From the IMG/VR virus record IMGVR_UViG_3300042564_003823, positions 1-64,000 of that record: a stretch of 64,000 nt of DNA; one strand, given 5' to 3'. Under the pieces are notes generated by a model. The model saw only the letters and a program-made list of their open reading frames with translations. It did not search any database and had not been told where the DNA came from. This DNA comes from a virus. Of this stretch, positions 37,697 to 45,689 are shown piece after piece. Numbering within the stretch: position 1 is the first letter of the stretch; each line of letters begins with the position of its first letter. The translations under genes and the position numbers were made by a program.

Positions 37697-37876
37697 TTAT
37701 TTTTTCTCAAATTCCTTCATTAGTTTGTCTACAAAATATTTTCTTTGGAATGTTGGCATAGTAATTAAATCACCATAGGAAAACCCCGCATGTTTAATTA
37801 AAAAATAAATTTCGTCTAAAAGGTATTTTTGGTAATTAGAAGAAAGGGCGAAAAAATTCAACCCCAAAAGAGACAT
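37697..37876 (-). CDS. Small gp51-like tail assembly protein overlapping the gp26-like gene
   Basis: A 59-residue protein in the +1 frame relative to the upstream 250-residue gene, overlapping its last 41 bases. It starts MSLLGLNFFALSSNYQKYLL, and its end reads GFSYGDLITMPTFQRKYFVD, then KLMKEFEKK. The pattern of a short helix, Phe-x-Tyr/Trp, then Met-Pro with an Arg four residues on is what I recall for gp51-like hub-assembly or tail-chaperone extensions of T4-like phages. No Shine-Dalgarno sequence precedes the ATG. It could be translated by re-initiation at this ATG or as a frameshift extension of the upstream protein at the T6 run at 37851-37856. Either way it sits directly before the tape measure gene, where tail chaperones belong. 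Confidence 0.6.
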   Translation of the reverse strand: MSLLGLNFFALSSNYQKYLLDEIYFLIKHAGFSYGDLITMPTFQRKYFVDKLMKEFEKK

Positions 37877-38588
37877 TAACTGTCACTTCTTCTCCAGACG
37901 GGGCTATTACTTTTCTGTTTAGGTCTAATTTTGGTTCACATTCATTAATGAATTTTCTTAGACTTTTGGAATCAACTATTGGCATGTTAGTTATAAAAGT
38001 TGCAATTTTTCCCTTGTCTCTTGTTCCTTCTAGTTCTACAATTTGTGTTTCTAGTCTTTTAGTGATAATAGGTGTTATCATACCTTTTGGGTAGCTATTC
38101 ATTATAGAATCAAGCATTTTATCATCACCTATAGTTAATAGCTTAACTTTAATATTTTTTTGTGATTTAGGTAATGTAAATGAAAACAATCCTTCAGAAT
38201 CCGGTTGGTGTTTCATTGGTAAATAATTTACCTCATCAATTAAAAGGGTAACGTCAAAATATTTATCAGTTCTAGGATCTAAAACACTGATATTGTATTC
38301 AGGACCGAAAGAAGTGTTTCTTAAAAATAAAAGAATTGCTTGTGCATCAACATTTAATAATTGTTCTATATTAAACCCAGGCTCATAAACCTTACTTCTT
38401 AATAATGAATTTACTATGCCATCTTTTCCATAATTTTGGGACATCAATAAATTTTCATCACTTGCGGTAAGATACCCCACTTTTAGTGATTCTTTTTTTG
38501 ATGCGTAAAAGATTCCTTTTGACGGTAATTTTACCACATCATGTGGTAGATTAAAATTCATTTGCCCATATTCTGCTGCTTCATCCAT
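37836..38588 (-). CDS. 26: gp26-like baseplate hub/tail assembly protein
   Basis: A 250-residue protein, somewhat longer than T4 gp26 (208). It has the family pattern: LPSKGIFYASKKESLKVGYL, then TASDENLLMSQNYGKDGIVN, then LLNVDAQAILLFLRNTSFG, and it ends GVEFFRPFF. These proteins act in hub and tail-tube assembly around the tape measure. It lies after a terminator and before the tape measure gene. The last 41 bases overlap a second frame coding a gp51-like protein. The stretch GAA TTT TTT CGC close to its end could allow a +1 or -2 slip. The upstream octamer has one mismatch (TATTTACA). Confidence 0.8.
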   Translation of the reverse strand: MDEAAEYGQMNFNLPHDVVKLPSKGIFYASKKESLKVGYLTASDENLLMSQNYGKDGIVNSLLRSKVYEPGFNIEQLLNVDAQAILLFLRNTSFGPEYNISVLDPRTDKYFDVTLLIDEVNYLPMKHQPDSEGLFSFTLPKSQKNIKVKLLTIGDDKMLDSIMNSYPKGMITPIITKRLETQIVELEGTRDKGKIATFITNMPIVDSKSLRKFINECEPKLDLNRKVIAPSGEEVTVNVSFGVEFFRPFF

Positions 38589-38629
38589 AGTTTTTTATTT
38601 AAAAAATAATTAACTATTATTTTATGTAA

Positions 38630-38658
38630 ATAAAAAACCCACCTTATAAAGATGGGTT
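38630..38658 (-). terminator. Intrinsic terminator after the tail tube gene
   Basis: A stem of about ten bp (AACCCATCTT with AAGGTGGGTT, one G-T pair, three-base loop) spans 38636-38658. On the minus strand it is followed by TTTTATTT. It lies about 25 bases after the tail tube stop and before the gp26-like gene. Confidence 0.8.
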
Positions 38659-38682
38659 CTTGATTTTTTATGATATTTTTTT

Positions 38683-39171
38683 TTAGTAAACTAATATACA
38701 TCTGTCAGGTTGTAATGTCATGTCAACCATAGCCAAATCATCACCACCATAACCAACATCACCAAAAGATGCTTTTGTAATTAGACACCCTTGAAGAATC
38801 CATTTTTCAACTGCAACTCCTGTTGGGTCTAACATTTCTAAATCAATGTCTTTTTTGTAACCCGCAGCATAACCCATACGACCTGTTACAGATTCAGCAT
38901 GTAAACGAACCCATTCCATTACCGCTTGTGCGGCTGAAGGACCAATAGGGTCTCTTAACTTAACCGTAATTTCGTCCCAGTTAAACTGACCTGAAACATA
39001 TGTTTGTGTGTTAAGGAATTTTATTTCTTTTTTTCCAATAGTTATTGACGGTCTAGATGCACTTTCCACGTACCAAGAGTTGATACCCAAAGATGAAGGA
39101 AACGTCAATATAAACCTGTTCTTTCTTTTTGGTTCATACTGAAAAGGCATTTTCATTAGTAAATCAGCCAT
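38683..39171 (-). CDS. 19: Tail tube protein, gp19-like
   Basis: A 162-residue protein, one residue from T4 gp19 (163). Family features in order are the N-terminal PFQYEPKRKNRFILTFPS, WYVESASRPSI (the first core strands), WDEITVKLRDPIGPSAAQAV with the helix AVMEWVRLHAES, and the C-terminal WILQGCLITKASFGDVGYGG with MVDMTLQPDRCIL. It would stack as hexamers to form the inner tube. An exact promoter-like octamer lies 31 bases before the ATG, and a strong terminator follows, so it is probably expressed as its own short and abundant transcript. Confidence 0.92.
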   Translation of the reverse strand: MADLLMKMPFQYEPKRKNRFILTFPSSLGINSWYVESASRPSITIGKKEIKFLNTQTYVSGQFNWDEITVKLRDPIGPSAAQAVMEWVRLHAESVTGRMGYAAGYKKDIDLEMLDPTGVAVEKWILQGCLITKASFGDVGYGGDDLAMVDMTLQPDRCILVY

Positions 39172-39202
39172 GTTTTCTCTTTTTTAATTGTTTTATTTAT
39201 TA

Positions 39203-39210
39203 TATAAATA
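39203..39210 (-). promoter_or_regulatory. TATTTATA element before the tail tube gene
   Basis: Exact TATTTATA on the coding strand, followed by TAATAAAT, 31 bases before the tail tube ATG. Confidence 0.55.
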
Positions 39211-39278
39211 TTGTGTTGTTTATTTTTTTTCTATTTACTTTTTTTCATTTTGAAAATATCTTTATATTAATTCCGGTT

Positions 39279-40157
39279 TTAAAACTCTTTTTTAATATTT
39301 CCTTTAGTTAAATATGTTTTTACTGGACTTTCTTCATATTCACTAGATAAAAATTCTTTCATTTTTTCAATATTTCTTGGGTCGTCATCAGAAAACCCAA
39401 TAGAAGGTATAAGTTCCTGATTATTAACATCATTTTTAAAGAAAGCCTTTTCACCTATTTCTTTTGCCAATTCTTTACAATAAGTAATAAAAGTTCTCAT
39501 CGCTTTGATTTTCCCTTCTTCGGGGTTCGCAGCACTCCCCTCCCCAAAAGTAACGGGGTGAAATTTACACAATTCTAAATATTCATCAATTAAATCCTTA
39601 TCAGTAAAATTTAAATCAATACTCTCCTCAATATTCTTTTCGGATTCTAAATTTCTATATTTTTTTAAGTTCTCCACTAAAGTATTCTTATTAATACCAT
39701 TGTGATTAGAAACTATATAATTGTAAGTCGCCTCTTTTAATGTTTCAGGATTATGACCTCTAGCGGTAATTATAGCAAAAATAGAACCACCATTTATACA
39801 CTCAACAAAATCATTCCATGAAGGGCCAGGTGATGCCATCATTGAGTCTATAATAAATCTTTTATCTCCTTCTATTCTAAAATTTCTAAAAGGGTTTGAA
39901 GCGTATCCGACAACAGTTGTTCCTTTATAATTAAAAGGTTCTACACCTAGTTGGTGTCTATGTTCCGCAAAATCCTCAGTAGACATTCCAACCTCCTCTT
40001 CGTTTTCAGTCATCACCATAATTTGTGTTGGCATAAAAACAATGTTGTCGTCCCAATCAAACGCATAGTATTTTGTGTCAGGATTTCCTTCATCGTCAAA
40101 TCCCTCATTCAATCTACGTCTGTTTAAAAAATTGTATACGTGTTTTTTAATATTCAT
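39279..40157 (-). CDS. HAD-superfamily-like protein with leader sequence
   Basis: A 292-residue protein. Motif I of the HAD superfamily is seen as YYAFDWDDNIVFMPT (Asp34, Asp36). Motif II is FAIITARGHNP, and the acidic motif IV is IGFSDDDPRNIEKMKEF near residue 260. The family includes phosphatases and nucleotidases; the substrate cannot be read. The first 18 residues (MNIKKHVYNFLNRRRLNE) are basic and precede the domain, ending in Leu-x-Glu like a prohead-protease site. The start overlaps the stop of the upstream 46-residue gene (ATGA), so the two are coupled. It lies between tail tube and tail sheath. Confidence 0.75.
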   Translation of the reverse strand: MNIKKHVYNFLNRRRLNEGFDDEGNPDTKYYAFDWDDNIVFMPTQIMVMTENEEEVGMSTEDFAEHRHQLGVEPFNYKGTTVVGYASNPFRNFRIEGDKRFIIDSMMASPGPSWNDFVECINGGSIFAIITARGHNPETLKEATYNYIVSNHNGINKNTLVENLKKYRNLESEKNIEESIDLNFTDKDLIDEYLELCKFHPVTFGEGSAANPEEGKIKAMRTFITYCKELAKEIGEKAFFKNDVNNQELIPSIGFSDDDPRNIEKMKEFLSSEYEESPVKTYLTKGNIKKEF

Positions 40158-40294
40158 TTTTTGTTAATAATTTCTAAAATTTTTTCTAATTGACTTTCAG
40201 TAATTACAATATTCTGTTTTTTTTGAGAATATGTTTTGTAACTTGGTAAATCGTTACCTACTGATTCTTTGATTAATTTTTTTTTGATTTTCAT
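40154..40294 (-). CDS. 46-residue basic protein coupled to the HAD-like gene
   Basis: A short frame starting MKIKKKLIKESVGNDLPSYK and ending with ITESQLEKILEIINKK. Its TGA overlaps the ATG of the HAD-like gene. An exact TATTTATA lies 12 bases before the start. The ITESQLEKIL string resembles the LTESDLTRII start of the 83-residue protein at 46481-46732. No function is known. The promoter-like element and ATGA coupling make it a real gene despite its length. Confidence 0.65.
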   Translation of the reverse strand: MKIKKKLIKESVGNDLPSYKTYSQKKQNIVITESQLEKILEIINKK

Positions 40295-40306
40295 AATTTT
40301 TTATTT

Positions 40307-40314
40307 TATAAATA
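40307..40314 (-). promoter_or_regulatory. TATTTATA element before the 46-residue gene
   Basis: Exact TATTTATA on the coding strand, followed by AAATAAAA, 12 bases before the ATG at 40294, directly after the hairpin that follows the sheath gene. Confidence 0.5.
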
Positions 40315-40345
40315 TATAATGGGGAATATTTCTATCCCCCACTAA
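40315..40345 (-). terminator. Probable terminator after the tail sheath gene
   Basis: On the minus strand TGGGGG pairs with CCCCA across a roughly 11-base loop (40320-40341), followed by TTATATATTTAT. The stem is only about five bp, so it is weaker than the others. It lies some 17 bases after the sheath stop. Confidence 0.5.
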
Positions 40346-40357
40346 TTTTATTTTTTA

Positions 40358-43300
40358 TTATACATCATCAAAAGATGCTCCTGTTGGTGTGATAACAAAC
40401 TCGATGTCAATGTATTCTAACGCTCTTGTTGGTTTCAAGAAGATTTTACCTGTAAGGGTGTTTGAATCTAAATCTTCAGGTGTGTTAGAAACCGTAACTC
40501 TAAAGTCAATTAGACCTCTATCTCTTCTGATTGAATCTAAAATCGGGTTAACTGAATCTAAGAATTGTTGTCTTACTTTATCATCATTTTGTTCAAACAA
40601 TAATCTAACCGCCACAGCTGAAATTAACTTACGAGCTTGTAGTAATAATCTTCTTACGTTGATTCTATCAAGTGCAGACTCTCTAACTTGTAATGTTTTG
40701 TTACCCCAAATTACTGTACCTACATCTGAGAAAGTGGCGATCGGGTTAATTCTACCTTTGTAAAGAGTATCCCTATCTTCTTGAGTTAATTTTTTACGAG
40801 CTCTAATTGCGTTTACCAAACCTCTTGTATAACCTGCTGACGCAAACCAAGGGAACGCAATGTTATCGGTTAATGCCAAATTTTTAGTTACTTCTGCGGT
40901 TACAGGGATATAGATTTGAGTGTTATTAACAGTATCTCTTGTTAATACCCATGGATAGTATGTTGCGGTATAGTTAGAATCAATTCCTGTACTTTCTAAA
41001 TTATCAACAACCTCTTGAGGGTAAATTAAACCTTCTTCAATATCTTGGTAAGAAGGTAAGAATAGGTTAAAGTCTGGTGTTGTACAAATATAAATTGAAT
41101 CCGCTCTATCGGTTTCAACCATATCAATAGCATCCTCAACTAAATTTGAGTTATTAACATAATCAATACCAGGTGTTGTGAATACATTTATGTTTGTTGA
41201 TTCAGGATTAGCAAAAGTATCTTGACCCCATTTGTAAGCGTAGTAATCAGTATTTGCCCAAGTCTCTTGATTTGGTCCTGAGATTTGTTTAAATGCTCCC
41301 CATCCTGATGCCGTTGGGAAACTTACTGAAGACGCTGCTCCGTATTTAAATCCAGCCTGACCTAAAGCGAATGTATCACCATTAGTTCTATATTCTCTAT
41401 AGATATCCCATCCGTCAAATCCACCGTAAGCTAATACTGTAAATTTACGAGTATTTAATCTGAAATATGGATTATCCGAATCTAAAGGTTCACTATTAAA
41501 CGACCCAGCACCAACTTCAAACGCTTGTGTGTATGCTGATGTTAATACATTATACATTGTAACAACAGTCGCCCCACTATCCATGTGGAAACCTTTTGTT
41601 TTATAACCCCAACCAAGACCTACTGTATCGGTAGCTAAGTTTGCTGGAATTTGTTTTCCTTTGTATTCGAAGAAATCGTAATCGATTCCGGTAATATTTG
41701 ATATACCTAAATATGCCTTTCTTGGATTTTCGCCGTTAGAAATAACAGGATTGTCTCCACCTGAAGACGACCCAAAAGGAGGGTTATATATTACTTCACC
41801 TGCCTGTAAGTATTTAGTTTTGTAGATAACAAATGGTGGTGTTGAGTTTGCATATTCTCTAGAGACATAACCTTCAAAACCACAAGCGACTGCATCTGTC
41901 GGTGCTTCGTCACTCATCTCTAACATTACGTATTTAGACTTAACTTCATACTCACCATTAGATGTACCAATTTTATTAGCAACATAGTTATTTTGACTAG
42001 GATCCATTGAACAATTTGTAAAACTTTCAACTACCCTTACATTTTGGTCGTTATCATAAAAATCTCTAATGAATACATCAAAAGTTCTATTTGAGAATGA
42101 AATATTACCAATAGACATTTTAACTAATCTATTTGCTGCGTTACCATCAGAAATAAGTTTGAATTTAAATAATTTAAAAACTTTACTACCTCTTAATTCT
42201 GAAACAATATATGGAGTCTCAGGTGTTTGGTATTGTTCTAAATAAAATGCGATTGAGTCACTATAATCTTGTATATTTGAGTCATCAGTAACACCTGGAA
42301 GTGATATTAATGAATTATATATACCTCTAATTTTCCCGTTTCTATAACCATTAAGTAATAAACTTGAGTAAACTTCCTCAACAAATAAAGGAACTTCATT
42401 TCTATCTTTACCAAAATTACTTCTTCCAAAAACTTTGGAGATGTATTCTGAGTCTGTTGAAGATAAAGAAGTTTCAAAACTAAAGTTTTGAGAATCATTT
42501 GTTATACCTGAAATAACAAAAGTTTCAAATGGATTTAGTGACACTCCCGAATAAGATCCTGTTGTGATGATATTAACGCCAGTAGTTGCACTTACTTCAA
42601 AATTAGGACCATGTTGTGTACTAGAATAATTTGTAATACCTCTTGATCTTAATGTTGCAACAACTAAATCATCATAATCACTATATGGTGTTCCTGAATA
42701 AGTAGTCCCATAAATAGCGACAGATCCTGAATACCCTAAAGCCACGTTTGAAATTGTGTTTAATGATGCCCCAAATCCATATCCATTGTAACTACCAACA
42801 CTTTGTGATTTTGTATAATCAAACAATGCGTAGTACCAAGGATCGTTTAAATAAGAGCTTAAATCATTATTTGCAAAAATAACATTGTCAACACCGAACG
42901 TTTCAGTAACTGCGGTAGTGTTAAATGGTGATCCTGTAACTGCTGCATATGTTGTAGAATCAACTGAACCCCAAAAATAAGATGTTTTTCCTGATAACGG
43001 TGATGCTGTTGCAAATAAACCAACTTGTGCTGAAATATAATTTTGAAAATCTAAATATAGACTTGAACTATCACCATTTGCTGTAGTATATTGGTTATAA
43101 AAATCTGCAGATATTAATGATGGTAACGAAGGTAGTATTGTTATATTAGTACTTGAACCTGTAGTACCTGTAAAATATACATAACCAATAGGTGTTGGAG
43201 ACGACCCTGTTACACCAATAGTTGTACTATCTAAATTACCTATTGTAACAATAGACCAAGATGGCCCTGCGTCATAACCTGATAAACCTAATATTCTTGT

Positions 43301-43579
43301 AACAAATAATTGATTTGATTGTTGTAAATATGATTTTGCAATATACGAAGTTTCATATTTAGGGATTTGTGTGTTTACGAATTTCTCTGGACTTGTTCCA
43401 CCGAAATAAACTTGATACTCGTCAAAGTTAGTGATAAATATAGGTTCAAATGCTGGACCCTGTAAGGTCTCACCAACTAAACCTAATGTTGTTACACCAA
43501 CACTTTGAGCAACGAAAGTTAAGTCTCTTTCTGAGGTATAAACACCTGGAGAAACGAATACTTTTGTACTAGATGCCAT
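40358..43579 (-). CDS. 18: Tail sheath protein, gp18-like
   Basis: A 1073-residue protein, much longer than T4 gp18 (659). The N-terminus has VFVSPGVYTSERDLTF and GLVGETLQGPAFEP with a following TNFDEYQVYFGG, all typical of sheath proteins. The conserved C-terminal sheath domain carries FPWFASAGYTRGLVNAI, NPIATFSDVGTVIWGNKTL, and the RRLLLQARKLISAVAVRLLF helix, ending with LKPTRALEYIDIEFVITPTG. The extra 400 or so residues lie in the middle and are Ser/Thr/Gly-rich, probably surface domains on the outside of the tail. An exact promoter-like octamer lies 31 bases before the ATG. A terminator follows. Confidence 0.93.
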   Translation of the reverse strand: MASSTKVFVSPGVYTSERDLTFVAQSVGVTTLGLVGETLQGPAFEPIFITNFDEYQVYFGGTSPEKFVNTQIPKYETSYIAKSYLQQSNQLFVTRILGLSGYDAGPSWSIVTIGNLDSTTIGVTGSSPTPIGYVYFTGTTGSSTNITILPSLPSLISADFYNQYTTANGDSSSLYLDFQNYISAQVGLFATASPLSGKTSYFWGSVDSTTYAAVTGSPFNTTAVTETFGVDNVIFANNDLSSYLNDPWYYALFDYTKSQSVGSYNGYGFGASLNTISNVALGYSGSVAIYGTTYSGTPYSDYDDLVVATLRSRGITNYSSTQHGPNFEVSATTGVNIITTGSYSGVSLNPFETFVISGITNDSQNFSFETSLSSTDSEYISKVFGRSNFGKDRNEVPLFVEEVYSSLLLNGYRNGKIRGIYNSLISLPGVTDDSNIQDYSDSIAFYLEQYQTPETPYIVSELRGSKVFKLFKFKLISDGNAANRLVKMSIGNISFSNRTFDVFIRDFYDNDQNVRVVESFTNCSMDPSQNNYVANKIGTSNGEYEVKSKYVMLEMSDEAPTDAVACGFEGYVSREYANSTPPFVIYKTKYLQAGEVIYNPPFGSSSGGDNPVISNGENPRKAYLGISNITGIDYDFFEYKGKQIPANLATDTVGLGWGYKTKGFHMDSGATVVTMYNVLTSAYTQAFEVGAGSFNSEPLDSDNPYFRLNTRKFTVLAYGGFDGWDIYREYRTNGDTFALGQAGFKYGAASSVSFPTASGWGAFKQISGPNQETWANTDYYAYKWGQDTFANPESTNINVFTTPGIDYVNNSNLVEDAIDMVETDRADSIYICTTPDFNLFLPSYQDIEEGLIYPQEVVDNLESTGIDSNYTATYYPWVLTRDTVNNTQIYIPVTAEVTKNLALTDNIAFPWFASAGYTRGLVNAIRARKKLTQEDRDTLYKGRINPIATFSDVGTVIWGNKTLQVRESALDRINVRRLLLQARKLISAVAVRLLFEQNDDKVRQQFLDSVNPILDSIRRDRGLIDFRVTVSNTPEDLDSNTLTGKIFLKPTRALEYIDIEFVITPTGASFDDV

Positions 43580-43610
43580 TTTTTTAGTTAATTAAAGATT
43601 TATTTTTATA

Positions 43611-43618
43611 TATAAATA
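43611..43618 (-). promoter_or_regulatory. TATTTATA element before the tail sheath gene
   Basis: Exact TATTTATA on the coding strand, followed by TATAAAAA, 31 bases before the sheath ATG; the same spacing as before the tail tube. Confidence 0.55.
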
Positions 43619-43704
43619 CATTAATTCTAAGCAAAAAACAGACCTAAAAAATAATAAATAGATAGTAGTATGAAAAAATTCTACCTTTTTTCTACCTATT
43701 AAAA

Positions 43705-43712
43705 TATTTATT
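43705..43712 (+). promoter_or_regulatory. One-mismatch TATTTATA element before the 49-residue gene
   Basis: TATTTATT three bases before the ATG at 43716 on the plus strand. Confidence 0.3.
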
Positions 43713-43715
43713 AAT

Positions 43716-43865
43716 ATGAAAAAAATTAAAAATATAAAGATTTCTGAAGAAACACATTTATTATTAAAAAATTACTGTGAAGAAAATGGTTTAAAACTTT
43801 ATAAATTTTTAGAAAATTTAATAATTAAAACTTGTACTAAAGAAAAAGACATTTATGGTGAATAG
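43716..43865 (+). CDS. Small ribbon-helix-helix-like protein
   Basis: A 49-residue protein on the plus strand, alone among minus-strand genes. The arrangement KIKNIKISEETHLLLKNYCE, then ENGLKLYKFLENLIIK, matches a short ribbon-helix-helix fold: a basic strand, then two helices. Such proteins bind DNA as dimers and often repress transcription. It ends exactly one base before the end of the converging gp15-like gene. It may be a phage regulator, but no operator sites could be identified. Confidence 0.6.
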   Translation: MKKIKNIKISEETHLLLKNYCEENGLKLYKFLENLIIKTCTKEKDIYGE

Positions 43866-45095
43866 CTAAACTAAAACTGCATTAGTTTTTATGATTGAAT
43901 TCTGAGTTATGTCATCTTTATAAACTATAATTTTTAAAGTATCCCCATTGTTAATTTGTATTACTTGCACATTGTCTCCTAAATAATTATTATTAATAAA
44001 AACAGAATAACTTGAAGCGCAAGATGATCCCTCATTAAATGTACCTCCAGTTGTATTACTAAAAGATGGTAAGGTTGAGGATTTAACGCAAATATTACCT
44101 GAGTCACCAATATTTGTAGATATTGTGGTCGTTGCTCCGCTACAGTTAATATAGGTCAATGTATTATTTGTTATTGACGAATAAGTGGTTTCATAACAAT
44201 TGATTAAATTAGTTGTTTCGTTAATTGTTATGTCTGCAGTATATCTAAAAACTTCATTCAATTGAGTAACTCCCGAAACAAATAATAAATCTAAATCAAA
44301 ACTGTCGGGTCTTGCTGGTTCTATTTCAACTCTACGACCTCTTTTTTTATTATCAAACTCAAATAGTGTAACTTGTCTTGTAATTGCTGGTGACACTTGA
44401 AATTCTTCTTCATCTATTAACATACCCTTTAATGTTATTTTATAACTTTGAATGTAATACTTTCTTTTTTCTATTTCTTTGGCTGATTCATCAGTCGGGT
44501 CTTCTAAGGTCATTTGCATAAAGTGACCTTTTATTTGTGTATACGCTTGTTTAGAGGTAAATTTTTGCATCATTATTTTGTTGAACTCATTTACCTCTCT
44601 CATTCTATTACAAAAAATCTTAACTGTATAGGTAATATCAACAGGAACCGGTTGAGGTATTTTATATACGTCAGCGCCTTTTCTTTGCCCATCCCAAGTA
44701 GGGACCGTATAATAAAAAAATCTTAATCTCTCAGGTATATTATAAGCACCATTATTAATTTTACCGTATTTAACTTCGGGTTGTCTTACAGTTATAATAA
44801 ACGGTAAAGAAACGTTTTTATCTAAATCTTGAAACTCCCAAGTCTCTGTAAATTGAGTCCAACTTTGTGTTGTAATTATTTTATCGACAGTAGGGACCGT
44901 TTTACCATCGACCACTAATTTTAAATCATTTTTAACAAAATCTAACACACCTTTATCCATGTCGGCATGTAATACTCCTTTTGGTAGAAAAGTTCCACCA
45001 TCCGTAATATCATCCAACATTTGTTGTCTTCTTTCTTTTCCAACTTTGGTTGGTATTAAAGGAAGGTGTTTTTTGTTTTGTTTTGGTAATGCCAT
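43866..45095 (-). CDS. 15: Tail sheath stabiliser/completion protein, gp15-like
   Basis: A 409-residue protein, longer than T4 gp15 (272). The middle (residues about 140-240) follows the gp15 layout: VPVDITYTVKIFCNRMREVN, a helix leading into FTSKQAYTQIKGHFMQMTLE, a DESAKEIEKRKYYIQSYKIT string and then LKGMLIDEEEF. The C-terminal 120 residues are Thr/Asn/Ser-rich and look like a separate surface domain absent from T4 gp15. It begins two bases before the gp14-like stop and lies upstream of sheath and tube. It would cap the tail where it joins the head. Confidence 0.7.
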   Translation of the reverse strand: MALPKQNKKHLPLIPTKVGKERRQQMLDDITDGGTFLPKGVLHADMDKGVLDFVKNDLKLVVDGKTVPTVDKIITTQSWTQFTETWEFQDLDKNVSLPFIITVRQPEVKYGKINNGAYNIPERLRFFYYTVPTWDGQRKGADVYKIPQPVPVDITYTVKIFCNRMREVNEFNKIMMQKFTSKQAYTQIKGHFMQMTLEDPTDESAKEIEKRKYYIQSYKITLKGMLIDEEEFQVSPAITRQVTLFEFDNKKRGRRVEIEPARPDSFDLDLLFVSGVTQLNEVFRYTADITINETTNLINCYETTYSSITNNTLTYINCSGATTTISTNIGDSGNICVKSSTLPSFSNTTGGTFNEGSSCASSYSVFINNNYLGDNVQVIQINNGDTLKIIVYKDDITQNSIIKTNAVLV

Positions 45096-45097
45096 TT

Positions 45098-45613
45098 TTA
45101 TAAACCGTTAAATTCGTCGTTAGTTACAGGAGATGCAATTATTGTTCTATAATATTTTTTATATCCACCGTATGTGTGTTTCATATCTGATGTGACCCTA
45201 CCGTCATTTACCACTGAATAATATCTTACCCTATCTTCAGTTTCATAATAAGCCAAATAATCACCTAAAGATATTTCAATAGCCAATTGATCCAACTGAG
45301 ATTGATATACACTAAAAGTCATGTTACCCGGTTCAAGTTGAGAAAGTTTAGATGATCCATAATCTGAATTGGTTGGAGCATCAATTTTAACTAATCCTTT
45401 TACCTCGATAGGTGCTAAAAATTGAATCCCCTCACTCATGGCTTCACCATAAACATCATCATTATTTGTTCTTTGTCTATCAACTCTATATAAAACAACG
45501 GTGAAATTCATATCACCCATTTGCCATTCCATACCCATCTCAATTTCTAAATTGAAATCTTCTTCAGAAAAAAATTTATTTAATCTTGTTATTGGTACTC
45601 TTTTTTGTGTCAT
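45098..45613 (-). CDS. 14: Neck/head-closure protein, gp14-like
   Basis: A 171-residue protein starting MTQKRVPITRLNKFFSEEDF. It follows a gp14-like order of features: VVLYRVDRQRTNNDDVYGEA, then PGNMTFSVYQSQLDQLAIEI, then LGDYLAYYETEDRVRYYSVV. The frame is open 28 codons further upstream, but that extension would run through a terminator and past an exact TATTTATA element (five bases before this ATG), so the inner start is preferred. It is followed by the gp15-like gene after two bases. The gp13-like partner lies on the other strand at 49349. Confidence 0.65.
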   Translation of the reverse strand: MTQKRVPITRLNKFFSEEDFNLEIEMGMEWQMGDMNFTVVLYRVDRQRTNNDDVYGEAMSEGIQFLAPIEVKGLVKIDAPTNSDYGSSKLSQLEPGNMTFSVYQSQLDQLAIEISLGDYLAYYETEDRVRYYSVVNDGRVTSDMKHTYGGYKKYYRTIIASPVTNDEFNGL

Positions 45614-45618
45614 ATATA

Positions 45619-45626
45619 TATAAATA
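45619..45626 (-). promoter_or_regulatory. TATTTATA element before the gp14-like gene
   Basis: Exact TATTTATA on the coding strand, followed by TATAT, only five bases before the preferred ATG at 45613. If it acts as a -10 element the transcript would be nearly leaderless. Confidence 0.5.
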
Positions 45627-45635
45627 CTATTAAAA

Positions 45636-45664
45636 CAAAAAACCCCACTCTTTAGAAATGGGGA
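45636..45664 (-). terminator. Intrinsic terminator after the signal-peptide gene
   Basis: CCCCA pairs with TGGGG (with further G-T and A-T pairs inside) across 45643-45663. On the minus strand it is followed by TTTTTTGTTTT. It separates the three small accessory genes from the gp14-gp15 transcript. Confidence 0.75.
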
Positions 45665-45689
45665 CGAGAATAAAAATACTTTTTTAAAA

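Noticed and set aside
37836-38588. A -1 frameshift of the lambda gpG/gpGT type at the end of the gp26-like gene
   Set aside because: The continuing frame is +1 (equal to -2), not -1, and no XXXYYYZ slippery heptamer was found in the correct register. Only a +1/-2 slip on the T6 run or re-initiation at the ATG at 37876 remains possible.
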